This document shows, piece by piece, positions 22,457 to 34,285 of a stretch of 64,000 bases of DNA. The DNA is taken from contig NC_048546.1 in the NCBI RefSeq assembly GCF_902806685.2, positions 4,960,001-5,024,000 of the forward strand, read 5' to 3'. The position numbers and the translations under genes were made by a program. Source of the DNA: Maniola hyperantus. Taxonomy: Eukaryota; Arthropoda; Insecta; Lepidoptera; Nymphalidae. How positions within the stretch are numbered: the first letter of the stretch is position 1; every line of letters starts with the position of its first letter. The notes beneath the pieces were generated by a model. It searched no databases and was not told where the DNA came from. It saw nothing but the letters and a program-made list of their open reading frames with translations.

Positions 22457-23781
22457 TTTACAATAAAATAATGCATGATGATGCTTCGTTTGTCCTCTCA
22501 TCAAGTAGGACAGCGAAGAGTGAACTAGCGCCACGATCGTGACACGATACCAAGCGCAGACGCATTTTCCACGCATGTTTCCACTCATGTTCAATAGTTT
22601 AGTAGAAATCTTCTTTAGGGTTATTTTGTACTAAGATCCTTCATCACATGCTCAGTACAGTATTAAATTTCCTATTACTTATTTATTTCTCTTATATCAA
22701 CTTGCGATATACTATAGCGATATAAAGCGCACAGGCACAGTAAGCAATTAAATTATTAAGTTGTCCTAATTTCATATAAGATTGATCATTTGTTTACTAT
22801 CATATTATGCTCTCATCAAAATAATATGTAATGGTGTAGGCGTATCAGTAAAGCTTACAAGTTCAAAATTGTCAAAACTTTATCTGCTAATGACGAATGT
22901 GCTACAGCACAGGTTTTGAATGCTGAATCTATTACTTTAGAACTGATAAAAACTACATCAATTCAAAAAGCAAGCCTATTAATATGACACTATTTTATGT
23001 TTAAGGGCAAATAAAATAAATACGGTAGCTAAAAACCATCTGGATTCTGGATATACTTAAGTCAAAAAGAGTAAATAAGCCACGGATACCAAATGTTTTT
23101 CATGGTCTGGGCTGATCGCTCGTTCTATTATTTATCATTGATTTTACTTTAATCTTTGGCATTTATACTGCTCTGCCCACGTTTTTGGATATGGCAAGCA
23201 GCCAAACGTCAGACGTAGCCAAAGGTTTTTCTTTCGCCCATTCATAAATTCGTTTTCAGTGTATATCTAAAGGCCTGCAGATCAATACAGAATACCACAA
23301 TAATTAGCTATTTTTATATTTTCTTTCAGTAGCTATCAGCCTCGTTATTGAGACCTGTAGATATGTGTAGAATGTAGATAGTAGATAAACTATACAAACG
23401 ATGGTCTTTTCAGTTTGTTGCTGTTTTATTTTATTTTACAGGAAAACTTACAGCTAATTGGAAAAATAAAGATAAGAACAGAAGAAAATTGAAGCTAATA
23501 AAAAGTTTTCACACATAGAATTTACATAAGAAAAACAAAAACTCGACTGGGTCTCCCCCAGTATTATAGAGAATAGAGAGAAAAGTAGTTTAGTAAAAAA
23601 ACGATAGGTAATTTTATTACATTGTTAAGTCTATACATTGTAGTGCCCTCCATTATGACACTACAATGTAATAAAATTACTTATTGTTTTTCTAGAAGCC
23701 CAGGCTAACCATATTTTAGATTCTTTTTTATACGAATTTGATTCGTGCGAACACGTGGGAACTAACTACCTACTAAGAATA
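22457..23781. other. Intergenic sequence with one hairpin
   Basis: A hairpin at about 23617-23680 pairs attttattacattgt and cattgtagtg with cactacaatgtaataaaat. No gene was recognised. Confidence 0.4.
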
Positions 23782-23943
23782 ATAGGTACGTGACAGGTTG
23801 AAATGGCAACCAGAGAGGGAACGCCCCGCACACCCACACAGCTCCCGCGCTAACCCGGTGTGAGCGAGCGCGGGTGACGTGCGGGAGTGCGAGGCGTCCC
23901 CCGCCTAATACCCCTATTGCCGTTTCAACCTGTCACGTACTAT
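23782..23943. mobile_element. GC-foldback MITE (family 1), intact
   Basis: The best-preserved ends of the family here: ggtacgtgacaggttgaaat faces atttcaacctgtcacgtact-type sequence (right end gtttcaacctgtcacgtact). The GC-rich palindromic centre is present. The TIR matches for about 25 bp. Confidence 0.85.
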
Positions 23944-24901
23944 AGAATAGCATAGAATAGAATCGTCAAAAAGTTACTAGTAGTAATTTATACCACTGCA
24001 AGGTTCGGAAAGCAGTTCCTACCGAGAAGAAACATACCATCCAACCATATACTATACTAACTCGCACCCAGTCTGCGCGCTCCCATAAGATTTGGAAGGT
24101 GGGTGTTCGGTGGTGTTCGTGCGTGTTCGGACGAATTCGCACGGGTCAAATTCGTACAAAAACGCATCCCAAGTGCAGTAAGCCTAAAGTTGTACTTCCA
24201 GAAATAGTTGAAAGTAAAAACAATTTCCAATACCGGAAAGCTATTTAATGAAGCAGGTACAATACAGATAGGCGAAGCGCAGACCCAGTTGCTAAATGAA
24301 GCGGCCATTGCAGCCTCATCGGCGAATTCAATTTGTGCCGTCGGAATGAAGCTGTTTTCAATGAAACATTTTGTTCGCTGTCTACGTTTTGTAAATTATC
24401 AACCAGAGCCTAAAAATGTGTTGAATTTTTTATGTTTTTTATTATCACAGGAAATTTCGTCTTCGTTCTTATCAAGCAATCGACGTCCACTGCTGGACAT
24501 AGTCTCTTGTAGGGACTTCCATCCTGTAATATGCGTTCGTTTTGCAGGTATTGCACCTAGGTATGTCAAGCCAAATCATTTATTCAAATTGGGTACCATT
24601 ATACACTTTTTAACTGACGAGGTTCCTAACTGTGTGAGGTACCTATGTCTAGATTTAAATGTTTCAATGGCAATTTCTAAATAACTCTGGTCTTGTTTGG
24701 TGGAAGGTTTCACCGTTGCTATACCTACCACCTTACTAGCAAAGCCGTACCTCCAAGCGATCTAATGTTCCGGTACGATGCCACATACCGACTAGAGGTA
24801 TATTACTCAATCATACTTGTTTGTACCTACAGTACAATCGATGCCACAAAACTTAAAATAAGACTCAACTCAAAATAAGGTCAGAAATGTTATCTTGACA
24901 T
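23944..24901. other. Sequence with a 158-codon open frame and an RTE relic
   Basis: The plus frame 24208-24684 stays open for 158 codons, but residues from about 90 on (SSNRRPLLDIVSCRDF) are read from a reversed RTE LINE tail at about 24478-24525. The frame is therefore composite. Its first 60 residues match nothing I recognise. I do not call a gene. Confidence 0.3.
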
Positions 24902-24975
24902 ATTATTGCCCTTGTAGGATATCGAACCCGGGACGTCACACTTATAAGACCATACTGCTAGCCTAAGGGAGGAAA
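24902..24975 (-). mobile_element. SINE head fragment
   Basis: The minus-strand tRNA-like block includes a B box (ggttcgatatcc) and ends in cctcccttaggc. It is probably the family B head with body lost. Confidence 0.5.
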
Positions 24976-25739
24976 TGAAGAGCCAGTGCTTTTGCACAAT
25001 AAATACCTATGCCTGGTTTAACAAACGTGAAATAAAACGGCAAAATGTATAAACAAGAATCTTGAAAAAGGTGCAATGTAAAGGAAGATATATTCTGTTT
25101 TCAGCCATGCGAAGGAACTTTCGTAACCGAAAACAGCGAATTTAAAACTGTATCCTGACACACAAACTCACAACCACGTATATAAGGATGTCTGAACTTA
25201 CTTTTAGTTGTGATTAAATAAAAATATGGCCAAAGTTCTACGCGAGACGGCAAATATATTTACGTAAACTGATACCGTAGCATACCGTAGACGCACTTTG
25301 GCTGTTTACGTCGCGTTCGACTTCCTGAGCGCAGTAAACATTTCAGACGGAATGTTCTTCGGGTACAAACAAAGCGATAAAAATTTCCAAAATCGAATTA
25401 CACGCGCTATTAATTGGCTCGTTGGTGTACCTGGGTACGGGTGCTACTGAAAGTAAACCTGTGTAAGACAGTTCCTACACCGTTTCTGATAAAGGTTCGA
25501 ACTTCGAACACACTGTTCATTGCCGCTACAACTGAAATACTGTAACTTGACTGTAATTTTCAAGTTTTTTTCTCCTCTCTATCGAAATAGTCTATCTACG
25601 ATCAGTCCCTGGAGTATAAACATTTGGATTTTTAAATGACATTTAGTATGGACAGAAAAGGAACGGAGTAATTTTCCCTTCATCGTACAGTCAGGGCTCT
25701 GATTGAAAAGTTATGGCCAGCACATATAGACAGAGCAGA
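24976..25739. other. Intergenic sequence, moderately CpG-rich at 25230-25450
   Basis: No shared repeat. The 25230-25450 part has balanced base composition and no long open frame. It could be regulatory DNA, but there is no direct sign of that. Confidence 0.35.
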
Positions 25740-26080
25740 GTAAACGTAATTTGCTTCTAACTTGAAACCAATCAAACTAAAACCGACCAAACTCGATGCG
25801 ATTTTGTAGACACAATCTAGAAACTGATATCTATGGCCATATGTAGTTTGCCAGATTTCCGTAAAAATAACTAGTTTTAAAGTTACACCGGTTTACAGAT
25901 TTGTATGTAAATTTTTGAGATCGTGTTACTTTGAAACTGAAAATTTTAATGGAAATCTGGAAAACCACAGACAATAGACAATAGACATGCCTAGATTCTA
26001 AAACGTTTCTACAAAATTCATTGAGTTTTATTAGTTAGTATTCAAATTGGATCCAAATTACTTTTGTTTGGAACACATTA
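25740..26080. mobile_element. Foldback MITE, about 340 bp
   Basis: Left half 25740-25885 and right half 25960-26080 are imperfect reverse complements: taatttgcttctaacttg, gattttgtagacac and ttgccagatttcc face ggaaatctgg, cgtttctacaaaatt and gatccaaatta. The similarity is about 70-75 percent by eye, so it is older than the other foldbacks. Confidence 0.65.
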
Positions 26081-26464
26081 CGAATAAATCTCTCTTAATA
26101 GTAGTAGAAAACAAAGACAAGCTATGAACTGGAATGCCTAAATAAATTTAAATATTCATCGAAAAAGTTTCCCGTCAGCTAAGAGATTAATGCATTATCT
26201 ATTACATTTTTATCGAGCCTCATTATTATTCATTGTTATTTAAATCATTATTAGATTAATGATCGTTTTATTAAGGTATCTAGACGTTTTATGGAATATT
26301 TCACTTCTCTGAAGGATTTATATTTTATAGTATTGATAAGAAGGCACATTATGTTGTGTTTATCATTAGGTTTATGAATTATATTATATTCGCTATAGAA
26401 CTTTCACTTTATTTAGGTATTTGACTCTACATACCTAAACAATTCCATGTTTGTGAAAACTATC

Positions 26465-26770
26465 TTGCATTTCAGAAATGAGGAGATCCATAGAAGAACC
26501 AAAAGAACCAACACAGCGCAAGGGGATTGAAAAGTTAATGAAGTGGCAATGGGCGGGGCATATAGTTCGAAGAACTGATAGACGCTGGTGTTTCTTGGTG
26601 ATAGAATCGCGACCTTGGACCGGAAAGTGCTGCGTTAGCGCTTAGTGGACAGAGGACGAGTCGAGGGAGCCGCTGCTGGATCCAAGCGGCGCAAGACCAC
26701 GGCGTGTGGTAGTCCCTACAAGAGACCTTGTCCAGCAGTGAATTTTTAAGTATTTGTTGATGACGACGAC
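26465..26770 (+). pseudogene. RTE-type LINE 3' end
   Basis: Broken plus-strand frames encode RNEEIHRRTKRTN and, after several stops and shifts, the GDRIATLDRKVLR and RPCPAV pieces found near the C-terminus of RTE ORFs. It ends with tgtccagcagtg and a GACGACGACGATGA tail. It is inactive. Confidence 0.75.
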
Positions 26771-27837
26771 GATGAAATTTTCTGTGGCAATAATAATTAA
26801 TTGAATCGGTCATTTCAAAAACTGCAAGGCAAGGCGGTGGTTAAGTTGAGGCAGCGTCTAGCAGAATATGTTCGGCTCATTATACTACATACACAAATCA
26901 CAATATCTAGTGGCCTGTCGAAGTGACTAAAGTGCTTATTTCAAAAATAAAGTATTCCAATTCGAATTCAAAAGGTAATTAATTTATTATAATGCGGCGT
27001 ATAATTGCAGAGAAAACTACTGAAACAACTTACGAAATAGATTCATGACATCTCTTATCAGCTTTCACATAAAAATTAACCGTCATGTACCTACGCGTAT
27101 GTAAGAGGTGATACTAAAAGATGCCGTCACATTATCAGGCGATCGGCTTTTAATACCCGTTGAACCAGTTCAGTGCAGACGCCGGCCGCGTTAAAATTTT
27201 GATGTCACCAATCAATCAATTTTATTTCTTCAACCAATAGCAAGTTTGGTTTTGGTATGCGTAAACATTGAAATGGAGTTTATTTATTAGCTTTCACTGT
27301 TCTTGTCTACCTTGGGAACAAAATACTGTCAATACCTATTAGTGATTAGAGAAAAAACAAGAACGTAAAATAAGACAAACTCTTCATTGCTTCCTACTAA
27401 ACGAAAAAGGAATTTTTCTGTTTAAAAAAATTTACTTTTTTACTATAATGTACCTATTTGCTAAGTTCAGCTTTTCGTATAGGTAAGTACATAGGTACGC
27501 GAAACAAGCATAATAATTATTTATTTACTTCAGAGTATTACGTAGGTACCTACCTAATAAAAGGCATGAAAAAGATTGGTCACTGACGAGGAATTAACAA
27601 TTTTTACTCCACCACAAACGATCCTCCTCCTTTCTCATCCATGCAATCTCCGCCATTTTCTAAGGTTGTCGGTCCAGCGGGTTGGGTGTCATGCCACGCT
27701 ACGTGTGCTGATACTTGTTCTCCAAGTGCCTCGGTTCTGCGTCATAATAATCTTATAGTACCAGTTACTATACATTACGCTTGCGCTATTGACAGACGAA
27801 TCAATTCAGTTGGTACTGATTATAGACTTTGGTCGAA
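26771..27837. other. Intergenic sequence
   Basis: No conserved gene. Overlapping short open frames at 27576-27874 show no known family. Confidence 0.4.
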
Positions 27838-27981
27838 TCATCATCATTCATCACCATCACCGGCTCACTATTAACTCCATATATACATAGAGGGCCATAG
27901 TCTACCACGCTGGCAAGTGGGGATTGGCAGACTTCACACACCTTTGAGAACATCATGGAAAACTTTCAGGCATGCAGTTTG
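27838..27981 (-). mobile_element. Family A SINE, 3' half
   Basis: ATC-triplet tail, then accatcaccggctcactat, tagtctaccacgctgg, and ttcacacacctttgagaaca. It stops at atgcag, so the head is missing. Confidence 0.8.
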
Positions 27982-28403
27982 CATTAGGTATAGTCGAATC
28001 ACGAATGGTTCGACTAAGTATATCATAATTCGTACTCAGTCAACCCGGACCAACCAAATTGGTTCGATTGTTATCTACAGCAAACAACCTGCAATGAAAA
28101 TAAGAGTAAGTAGTCGTGAAAAATTATATGACAGTGATCAAAAAAGAAGTACACACTGGTAACGCGATCCGGCGCCAGTGGAAGCTCGTGCAGTCGCTGC
28201 GGTTACTTACGTTTCGATGCGTTTCATTTTACTGGCTTCTCGCATTTACGATTACTGATGATTCACTAATTTAATCGGATATGATTAATAAACATGTCGT
28301 GAATGTTTCGTTTTAAGACATTGGGATATTATTTTTCAAGGTAAAAAATTAGGGGAAAAAAGTCGGCGAAATGTCCTGCGCGATTTCGCTGATTTGTTTC
28401 TAA

Positions 28404-28525
28404 CTAGCACACACAAGCTCTACACAAATTTCAAACCTCTATTTCACTTGAATTTTGAATTTTCAAAAATCCTTTCTTAGCCTACGCCATAACAGCTATC
28501 TGCGTGCCAAACTTCAGCCCGATCA
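28404..28525 (-). mobile_element. Helitron-like repeat fragment (GACT subfamily)
   Basis: CTAG at 28404-28407, then acacaaatttcaaacctcta, attttcaaaaatcctttctt and gtgccaaacttcagcccgat. The proximal GACT part is missing. Confidence 0.7.
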
Positions 28526-28539
28526 CCACAACCAAGATC

Positions 28540-28732
28540 ATCACGGTTATCATCATGATCTTCTTCTTCTTCACTCTGGGCTGGTTTCCGCACTTAAAGT
28601 AAATCATCATGATTTACAGTTTATCATGATTATTGATGATTATCATTTATGATCATGATTATGATTTTTATGGTGATGATAATGATCATGATGATGATGG
28701 TGATGATGATGATAGTGATTTATCAAGTTTTT
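28540..28732. repeat. ATC/GAT triplet-rich tract
   Basis: Irregular ATCATC and GATGAT runs of both orientations with tatcatgatta-type palindromes. These are probably fused tails of several SINE or RTE copies. Confidence 0.75.
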
Positions 28733-29332
28733 CAAATGGGCTAAACCAGAAGACTTGCTTCGTTGCCTCTTCGTTCAGCTTCGCCTAGTCGACCTTGGTT
28801 CAGGACCTCCTTCGCAAGCTTCTGGCATCGCGCTTTATAAAAATATTCTAGGGGTAGGTAAGACAGACAAGACTGCGTGAGCTCAGGTTTCGTTCTGGGC
28901 CACATTTGACCCTTATTCATTACTAGATGATAGACACAGACAACCATAATCGCATTTGTATACGGATATTTATACCTGAAGACATTTTTCATCCTGAATT
29001 TCATACATTTCCTATAGCTGTTTAGAAATTGTATGGTAGGTGTATGGACAAAGTATGAAATAAAAATATTTTATACATTGCCTGAATGTTTTATGTATTC
29101 TATTGAAAGTTTAGATATTCTATACAATACTAGAGTATACAGATTGCCAGTAACATGACCATAACAATACATATTATTATTCAACTAAGAAAATATGTCA
29201 TATCTAGAAATAGGTAAATGCTTGTCGTAATGGCAGCATTTCTATGTCCGGGAGTACATGTCAGTACTACGACGTAAAAAACCTTAGGTTTTTAGGGTTC
29301 AGCATTAGATGAAATTCTAAGAATCATACCTA

Positions 29333-29517
29333 CTAGATGATACCTACTCTGTCTGCGTGGGTTTAGGTTTTTGAAAATCCCTTGGGAACTTGGGAAAAGT
29401 AGCCTATCAAAAACTATCTCTGTACCAAATGCCAAAATCCGTTTAACGGATGGGTCGTGAAAAGATAGCAGACATAAAGACAGACAGACAGACACACTTT
29501 CGTATTTATCACATAAT
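29333..29517 (-). mobile_element. Helitron-like/MITE repeat with (GTCT)n, upstream of a head-to-tail pair
   Basis: CTAG at 29333, then tctctgtaccaaatgccaaa, ggatgggtcgtgaaaagata, several CAGA units and acactttcgtatttatcaca. Confidence 0.8.
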
Positions 29518-29524
29518 TAAGTAC

Positions 29525-29688
29525 TAGACTAGATGCCCGCGTGTCCTTCCCCGGGATGTAAGCTAACTCTGTACCAAATTTCATCAAAATCGGTTGAACA
29601 GTTGGGCCGTGAAAAGCTAGCAGACAGACAGACAGATAGACAGACAGACACAGTTTCGCATTTATAATATTAAGTATGGAAGTATGGA
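29525..29688 (-). mobile_element. Helitron-like/MITE repeat with (GTCT)n, second of the pair
   Basis: Same orientation as the preceding copy and separated from it by about 10 bp. It lacks part of the inner cccggaaaatca block and has seven or more CAGA units. It ends at tttcgcatttataatattaa. Confidence 0.8.
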
Positions 29689-30169
29689 TATGGATAGTAT
29701 CAGCTATACTGGCAATAAAAATAGATATTATTTATTTTTGTAGGTTGATTTCGAAAATCAATAAAAATAGTTGAATCATTTCTCTAAATTTAATCTAGAG
29801 CTTTTGATTTTTGTAAAATAATAACGATCTGACTTGACCAATTTTTCCTCTATAGTTAATAGTCTATTGTAGGTGCAAACTGTTTACATATTAACATTGT
29901 TATGAATAATTTTTATGTAACGACAATATTTTATATTAAGCATGTCATTAACTAGTGTTACGAGTCCTTTCAAGTTTTATGTAGGAACATACCTATTTCT
30001 AATAGTTGACTGTTGTGGCTTGGCTCTAGTAGAATTTTAGAAAATCAACAAAGGGGTGAGAGTTCGGTATTTGGATTGGATTTTCATAGATCTAACTTGA
30101 AAATTAACTTTCATAAGACTGTCATTCCCTATTTAATAATAGGGAAAGATTTTCCAAAAACACGTTCCT
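29689..30169. other. Intergenic sequence
   Basis: AT-rich. Nothing recognised. Confidence 0.45.
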
Positions 30170-30285
30170 AATGGGCGCTTACGTCATAAAAGGAACCTAC
30201 TGTTAAAATTTCAAGTCTCTAACCCCAGCGGTTTAGGCTGTTCGTTGATAGATCAGTCAGTCAGTCACAAGTCTTTTTATAGGGT
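30170..30285 (-). mobile_element. Helitron-like repeat, GACT-bearing end
   Basis: Shows gcgcttacgtcataaaagga, a degenerate aaatttcaagtctctaacc, and gttgatagatcagtcagtca, matching the 62.7 kb copy. The CTAG end is absent. Confidence 0.6.
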
Positions 30286-30346
30286 TGTTCCTAGACTAGT
30301 TATAGATAATGTATTTTTAAGTCTATAATGATATAAAAAAAAATCA

Positions 30347-30672
30347 CAAAAAAAATAAAAACCGACTTCGATACACAAACACTAAAAATTGAAAAATAAT
30401 TTAATTTATTACCGAATATATTATGTCTACAAGAGTTAATATAGTTCCATAATAATACTTTTGGTGCCAGTGCCAATTAGCTTTAGCAGCGCGTATCGTC
30501 TAGACTTCATATTTTTATGAGACTCCACAATGGCACCTCATTGGCACCGACCCCAAAAAATATTATTATGGAACTATATTAACTCTTGTATAGATAATAT
30601 ATTCGGTAATAAATTAAATTATTTTTCAATTTTTAGTGTTTGTGTATCGAAGTCGGTTTTTATTTTTTTTGT
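30347..30672. mobile_element. Foldback element with arms of about 125 bp
   Basis: Left arm 30347-30475 and right arm 30541-30672 are nearly perfect reverse complements. Both hold aaccgacttcgatacacaaa, attgaaaaataatttaattt and agttaatatagttccataat. The spacer is about 65 bp. The 87-codon frame at 30530-30793 is read mostly from the right arm and is not a gene. Confidence 0.85.
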
Positions 30673-30739
30673 AAAAAAAAATTATTTCACAATTTTTAGT
30701 GGCCCCATGGAATTATGCTATGACTGGTTAAAAATCTAC

Positions 30740-30995
30740 TGTTTATTACTAAGCTATTACACTGATCGCGAGCAATTTACTCTTATCCGTTGAGGAGTTC
30801 CAGTATCTATCTTCGAAGATGTTCATCAGATCTTCACCAAATTTAAATGGGACCAACTTTGAAGTATACCCTTTCAAACAAAAAAAGAATTTTCAAAATC
30901 GGTCCAGGCGTCTACGAGTAATCGGGGAACATACATAAAAAAAAAAAAAAATCCGACGAATTGAGAACCTCCTCCTTTTTTTGAAGTCGGTTAAA
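30740..30995 (+). repeat. Unclassified lepidopteran repeat ending in gaagtcggtt
   Basis: Contains gatcgcgagcaatttactct, tcttcgaagatgttcatcag, an A-rich run and the end tttttttgaagtcggttaaa. A reverse copy is at about 38740-38970. Its end block (gaagtcggtt) also occurs in the adjoining foldback. Confidence 0.65.
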
Positions 30996-31846
30996 AAGTA
31001 GAGACTCGTTATTTGTATATGTTTAATTTTAAAAACAAATAAGTAAGTACCTATATTTAAACTAACTGTACTTTATCAAGGCAATGGTCTAGTTAGACTG
31101 CTCATTATTTTTGTTTTTGCATTGCGCTACATCCATATTGAATTTTTTTGTTTACAATCATCTTTAATGATAGCCTTACTATACTTCCTTAATTCCCAGG
31201 CCTTGATTTGTCCAGATGTTCATGACGTGAAGTTACAATCACAACTTTATACTATCATTATATTAAGTACTTGTTTGTAGGTCAGAGCGATTTAAATGAT
31301 ATAAAATCTGCGCTTAATGCAATGGCCTTTCATTACGTTTGAAGCGATTTGAAGTCAGCTCATAAAAAAATCGATATAATATTTGAAGTAAATACGACCT
31401 AACAATTGCCTTGGTAGGAGTAGGACGATTATACGATTCTTCTAAAGGATTTCGTCTAAAAACAAAATACATAGAGGTTCTACCTACATATTTCGAATAA
31501 TCTATTTCTTTCCTTATCTGACTTAAAAGGTGTAAGCAAGTGCTCGCTGAAATGACTTGATAATTGAATGATTAAACCAGCGGTAAATGGTAAATTAAAT
31601 TATTTGACAATTCAAAAGCACTTATAAAAGTCTACTTGAATAAAAATATATTCGATTCTATTCTATTCTATTCTTGGTACCTACTTAGGTACTACATAAT
31701 ATAAACAACATTGTTCTTATGGCGGAATTACACATGATCGGATTGGACAGGCAACACATTATTATACTGTCAAGATTTCGTGTGTTTAAGGCTGCCGTCT
31801 AGGAAAGTGTAATAGACTTGTCCAAAACATGGTGTATAAGCAATGA
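30996..31846. other. Intergenic sequence with a short ATTCT repeat
   Basis: A short (ATTCT)n tract lies at about 31652-31676. Otherwise nothing recognised. Confidence 0.45.
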
Positions 31847-32018
31847 GTATAAGTCCCGCAAATTGCTAATGCGCGTGGCCGCCATTTTAGCGATGTCAGC
31901 TGGCACTAGACTAAAGTTTCGAGCTGATGGTATATTTGTGTTATTTCGTTTGAAGTCAAAATTACGTCATTTCGATGTTATTGAGACATGGTTCCAGCGC
32001 AACTTGCGGAACTTATAC
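31847..32018. mobile_element. MITE (family 3)
   Basis: Ends gtataagtcccgcaaattgc and gcgcaacttgcggaacttat. Internal gtggccgccattttagcgat, ttcgagctgatggtatattt and gagacatggttccagcgc match the 13.3 and 41.6 kb copies. Confidence 0.85.
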
Positions 32019-32438
32019 CTACTCGCCACTGTGCTTTCATATATCTACCTACACTTGGCCATTTTCCATAGTCATCCGGGTTAAAATAAACTGTCACGTG
32101 TAAATCCGTCATTATAAAGAACGCGGCACGCTGTCTAGTGTCTGCTATATTATTATGATGGTTTAGCACAATGAGCTGTAGTTTTTATTGGGCCATCAGT
32201 CATACAAACAAAGCATGATATATTGTCGGAACAGTGTCTACTTCTAATTGCCTAGCTCTAAATTATGTTACTTAAACGTTCTTTATAGTTTTTGTTGCAC
32301 AGTTTAATATTTTGTTGCCTAGGTACCTATTTTATTTCGAATAGCTGTGACAAATATTGGAATTCCAGTTGGCAACTTCATCTAGGTCAGTCTGTACCTA
32401 TAACTTTTCTCATTCTGAGATGGGTGCTACCCTTGCTT

Positions 32439-32754
32439 CATCATCATCATCATGATCAAACCATCACCAGCTCACTACAGAGCACAGGTCTCCTCTCAGA
32501 GTGAAAAGGGTTTTGGCCATAGTCTACCACGCTGGCCAAGTGCGGATTGGCAGACTTCACACACCTTTGAGAACATTATGGAGAACTTTCAGGCATGCAG
32601 GTTTCCTCACGATGTTTCCCTTCACCGTTAAAGCACGTGATAATTAATTACTTTAAAATGCACATAACTCCGAAAAGTTAGAGGTGCGTGCCCGGGATCG
32701 AACCCCCGACCTCCGATTAGAAGGCGGACCTCCTAACCACTAGGCTGTCACAGC
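32439..32754 (-). mobile_element. tRNA-derived SINE (family A), full length
   Basis: Tail (CAT)n, then atgatcaaaccatcaccagc, the whole body in reverse, and a tRNA-like head with clear boxes (gggatcgaacccccgacc; ctaaccactaggctgtcaca). It is close to the family consensus as judged from the other copies. Confidence 0.9.
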
Positions 32755-34029
32755 TTAGTAGTGTATAATGTATATGTGTGGAACCCATCAAAAGAAAATG
32801 CAATCCGTCGAAAGAGTTCTTCATTCACAATCCAAATCCACAAGATGAAATGATCTTATTAGGAGTTTCCCTCACCTCTCTAGCATCTCTGATGTTATGA
32901 CCGAAAGACAGTCCGACCGCCTTTTGATAAAGAAGTGATATCACTAGCATGTGATTTAAGCTCTGGAACTAGAAACCAAATTGGACAAAGTCGAAGGTCA
33001 GCATTACTAGTAGGTGATTGCTCTTCGGGCAATGATGCTATAATGGCACTGCTAATTTTATAATTGTGTTTTATTAGCGTAGGCGTCGCATCGATTCCTT
33101 CAATAAATACCACAAATAGTCATTGAGATATAGAACAAATAGAGGAAGATCTTATACATCAGATCATAAAAGCGCCCCACCTACTGTTAGTTATTGAGTT
33201 ATCGCCAAATCACACTGAAAATTAAAAAAAAACTGATGATTCTAAAGAGTTTGGCTAAAAACCTTACTAAGTATTTATGTTTTAGAAACATCAGTTTTTC
33301 CCTACGTTTTTTGATGGAGATAATTCAAAAACTACTCTTTGGCCTTTGCAGTTAACTGCTTATTAGAAAAAGGACGGCAATTTTAAATTTCAACGTGCTT
33401 AGTGAAGGGATGGAGATAGTTCATTGTTTCAGCAAAGAAGTCGTGTTAACACTTTGAGCAAATACGTTCAGTAGGACGTATTCTTAGCATCATTACCAGA
33501 AAGAATTCCATCGCAAGCGATATTTATGCAGGAATCAGTTTTGGCTAATAGATTGTAACATTATTTTAGCTTTTTTACAATTCAATAAGATAATATCATG
33601 ACAGGCAGACTAAAAGCAGATACAGCGGCAGTAGGTGACAAAAAATACGACTGGTCTATGTTCACCAATCAAATTGCGGCGGTATATGGCGAAACATTAC
33701 TACCTCTAGTGCATGACACCTCTGTGCAAATATCTACATAGCAAATTTTAAACACGTTCAAGTCTAAATGTTTGTTTAATTTAATATGGTAATGACCAGA
33801 CCACATATTACATTTGCCTCTATCAATAAAAAAAGTTTACGTCACTATTGAGAAGATACAATAGTACAAAATGTAAAGAGTAAAGACGGAGACTATACGG
33901 CAGGACATCACACTGAAAGCACGCGTACGTGTGAACGATTACGTGTACTATAAGGGCCAGTGCAGACCGAGTGCGCGGAGTGACGGCGAGTAGAATACAG
34001 TCACAGTGCGGCAAGTGGCGGTGAAAGAA
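32755..34029. other. Sequence with small coding-like relics
   Basis: Two short blocks look coding by residue use: a plus-strand frame at 33598-33741 starting MTGRLKADTAAVGDKKYDW and ending at TAG, and an upstream block (about 33485-33560) reading VFLASLPERIPSQAIFMQE. A minus-strand frame at 32895-33113 is open for 72 codons. I cannot name a family. They may be relics of one decayed mobile or viral-derived gene, or chance. Confidence 0.25.
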
Positions 34030-34285
34030 AACCTATAGGGTACTTTCCGTTGACCATAAAATTTGGTAGGTAGGTCTTATAGCAGAAGTAAAGGAAACAA
34101 TCTGAAAACCGTGAAAAAATAAAAGCAACGCTCTAACTTTCATAGTTTTTTGATAGCAACAATAAACCTCTACAAACAAAGTTAGTTTTGCGGTTCGTTA
34201 CAAAAGTAATTCTTACCGTTTTTCCTCCGTCAGTACTGAACCCTCGGTGTGCGAGCCTGGCTCGCATTTAGCTGGTTTTTTCCTT
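34030..34285 (+). repeat. Unclassified lepidopteran repeat
   Basis: Shows acctatagggtactttccgt, taaaatttggtaggtaggtc, and the end ctgaaccctcggtgtgcgag plus tttagctggttttt. It is related to the copy at 53267-53690. The centre differs. Confidence 0.65.

Noticed and set aside
24208..24684. 158-codon plus-strand open frame
   Set aside because: Its middle is a reversed RTE LINE tail (about 24478-24525) and the remaining parts match nothing, so the frame is a chance composite.
30530..30793. 87-codon frame with hydrophobic stretches
   Set aside because: It is read almost entirely from the right arm of a foldback element and AT-rich flank.
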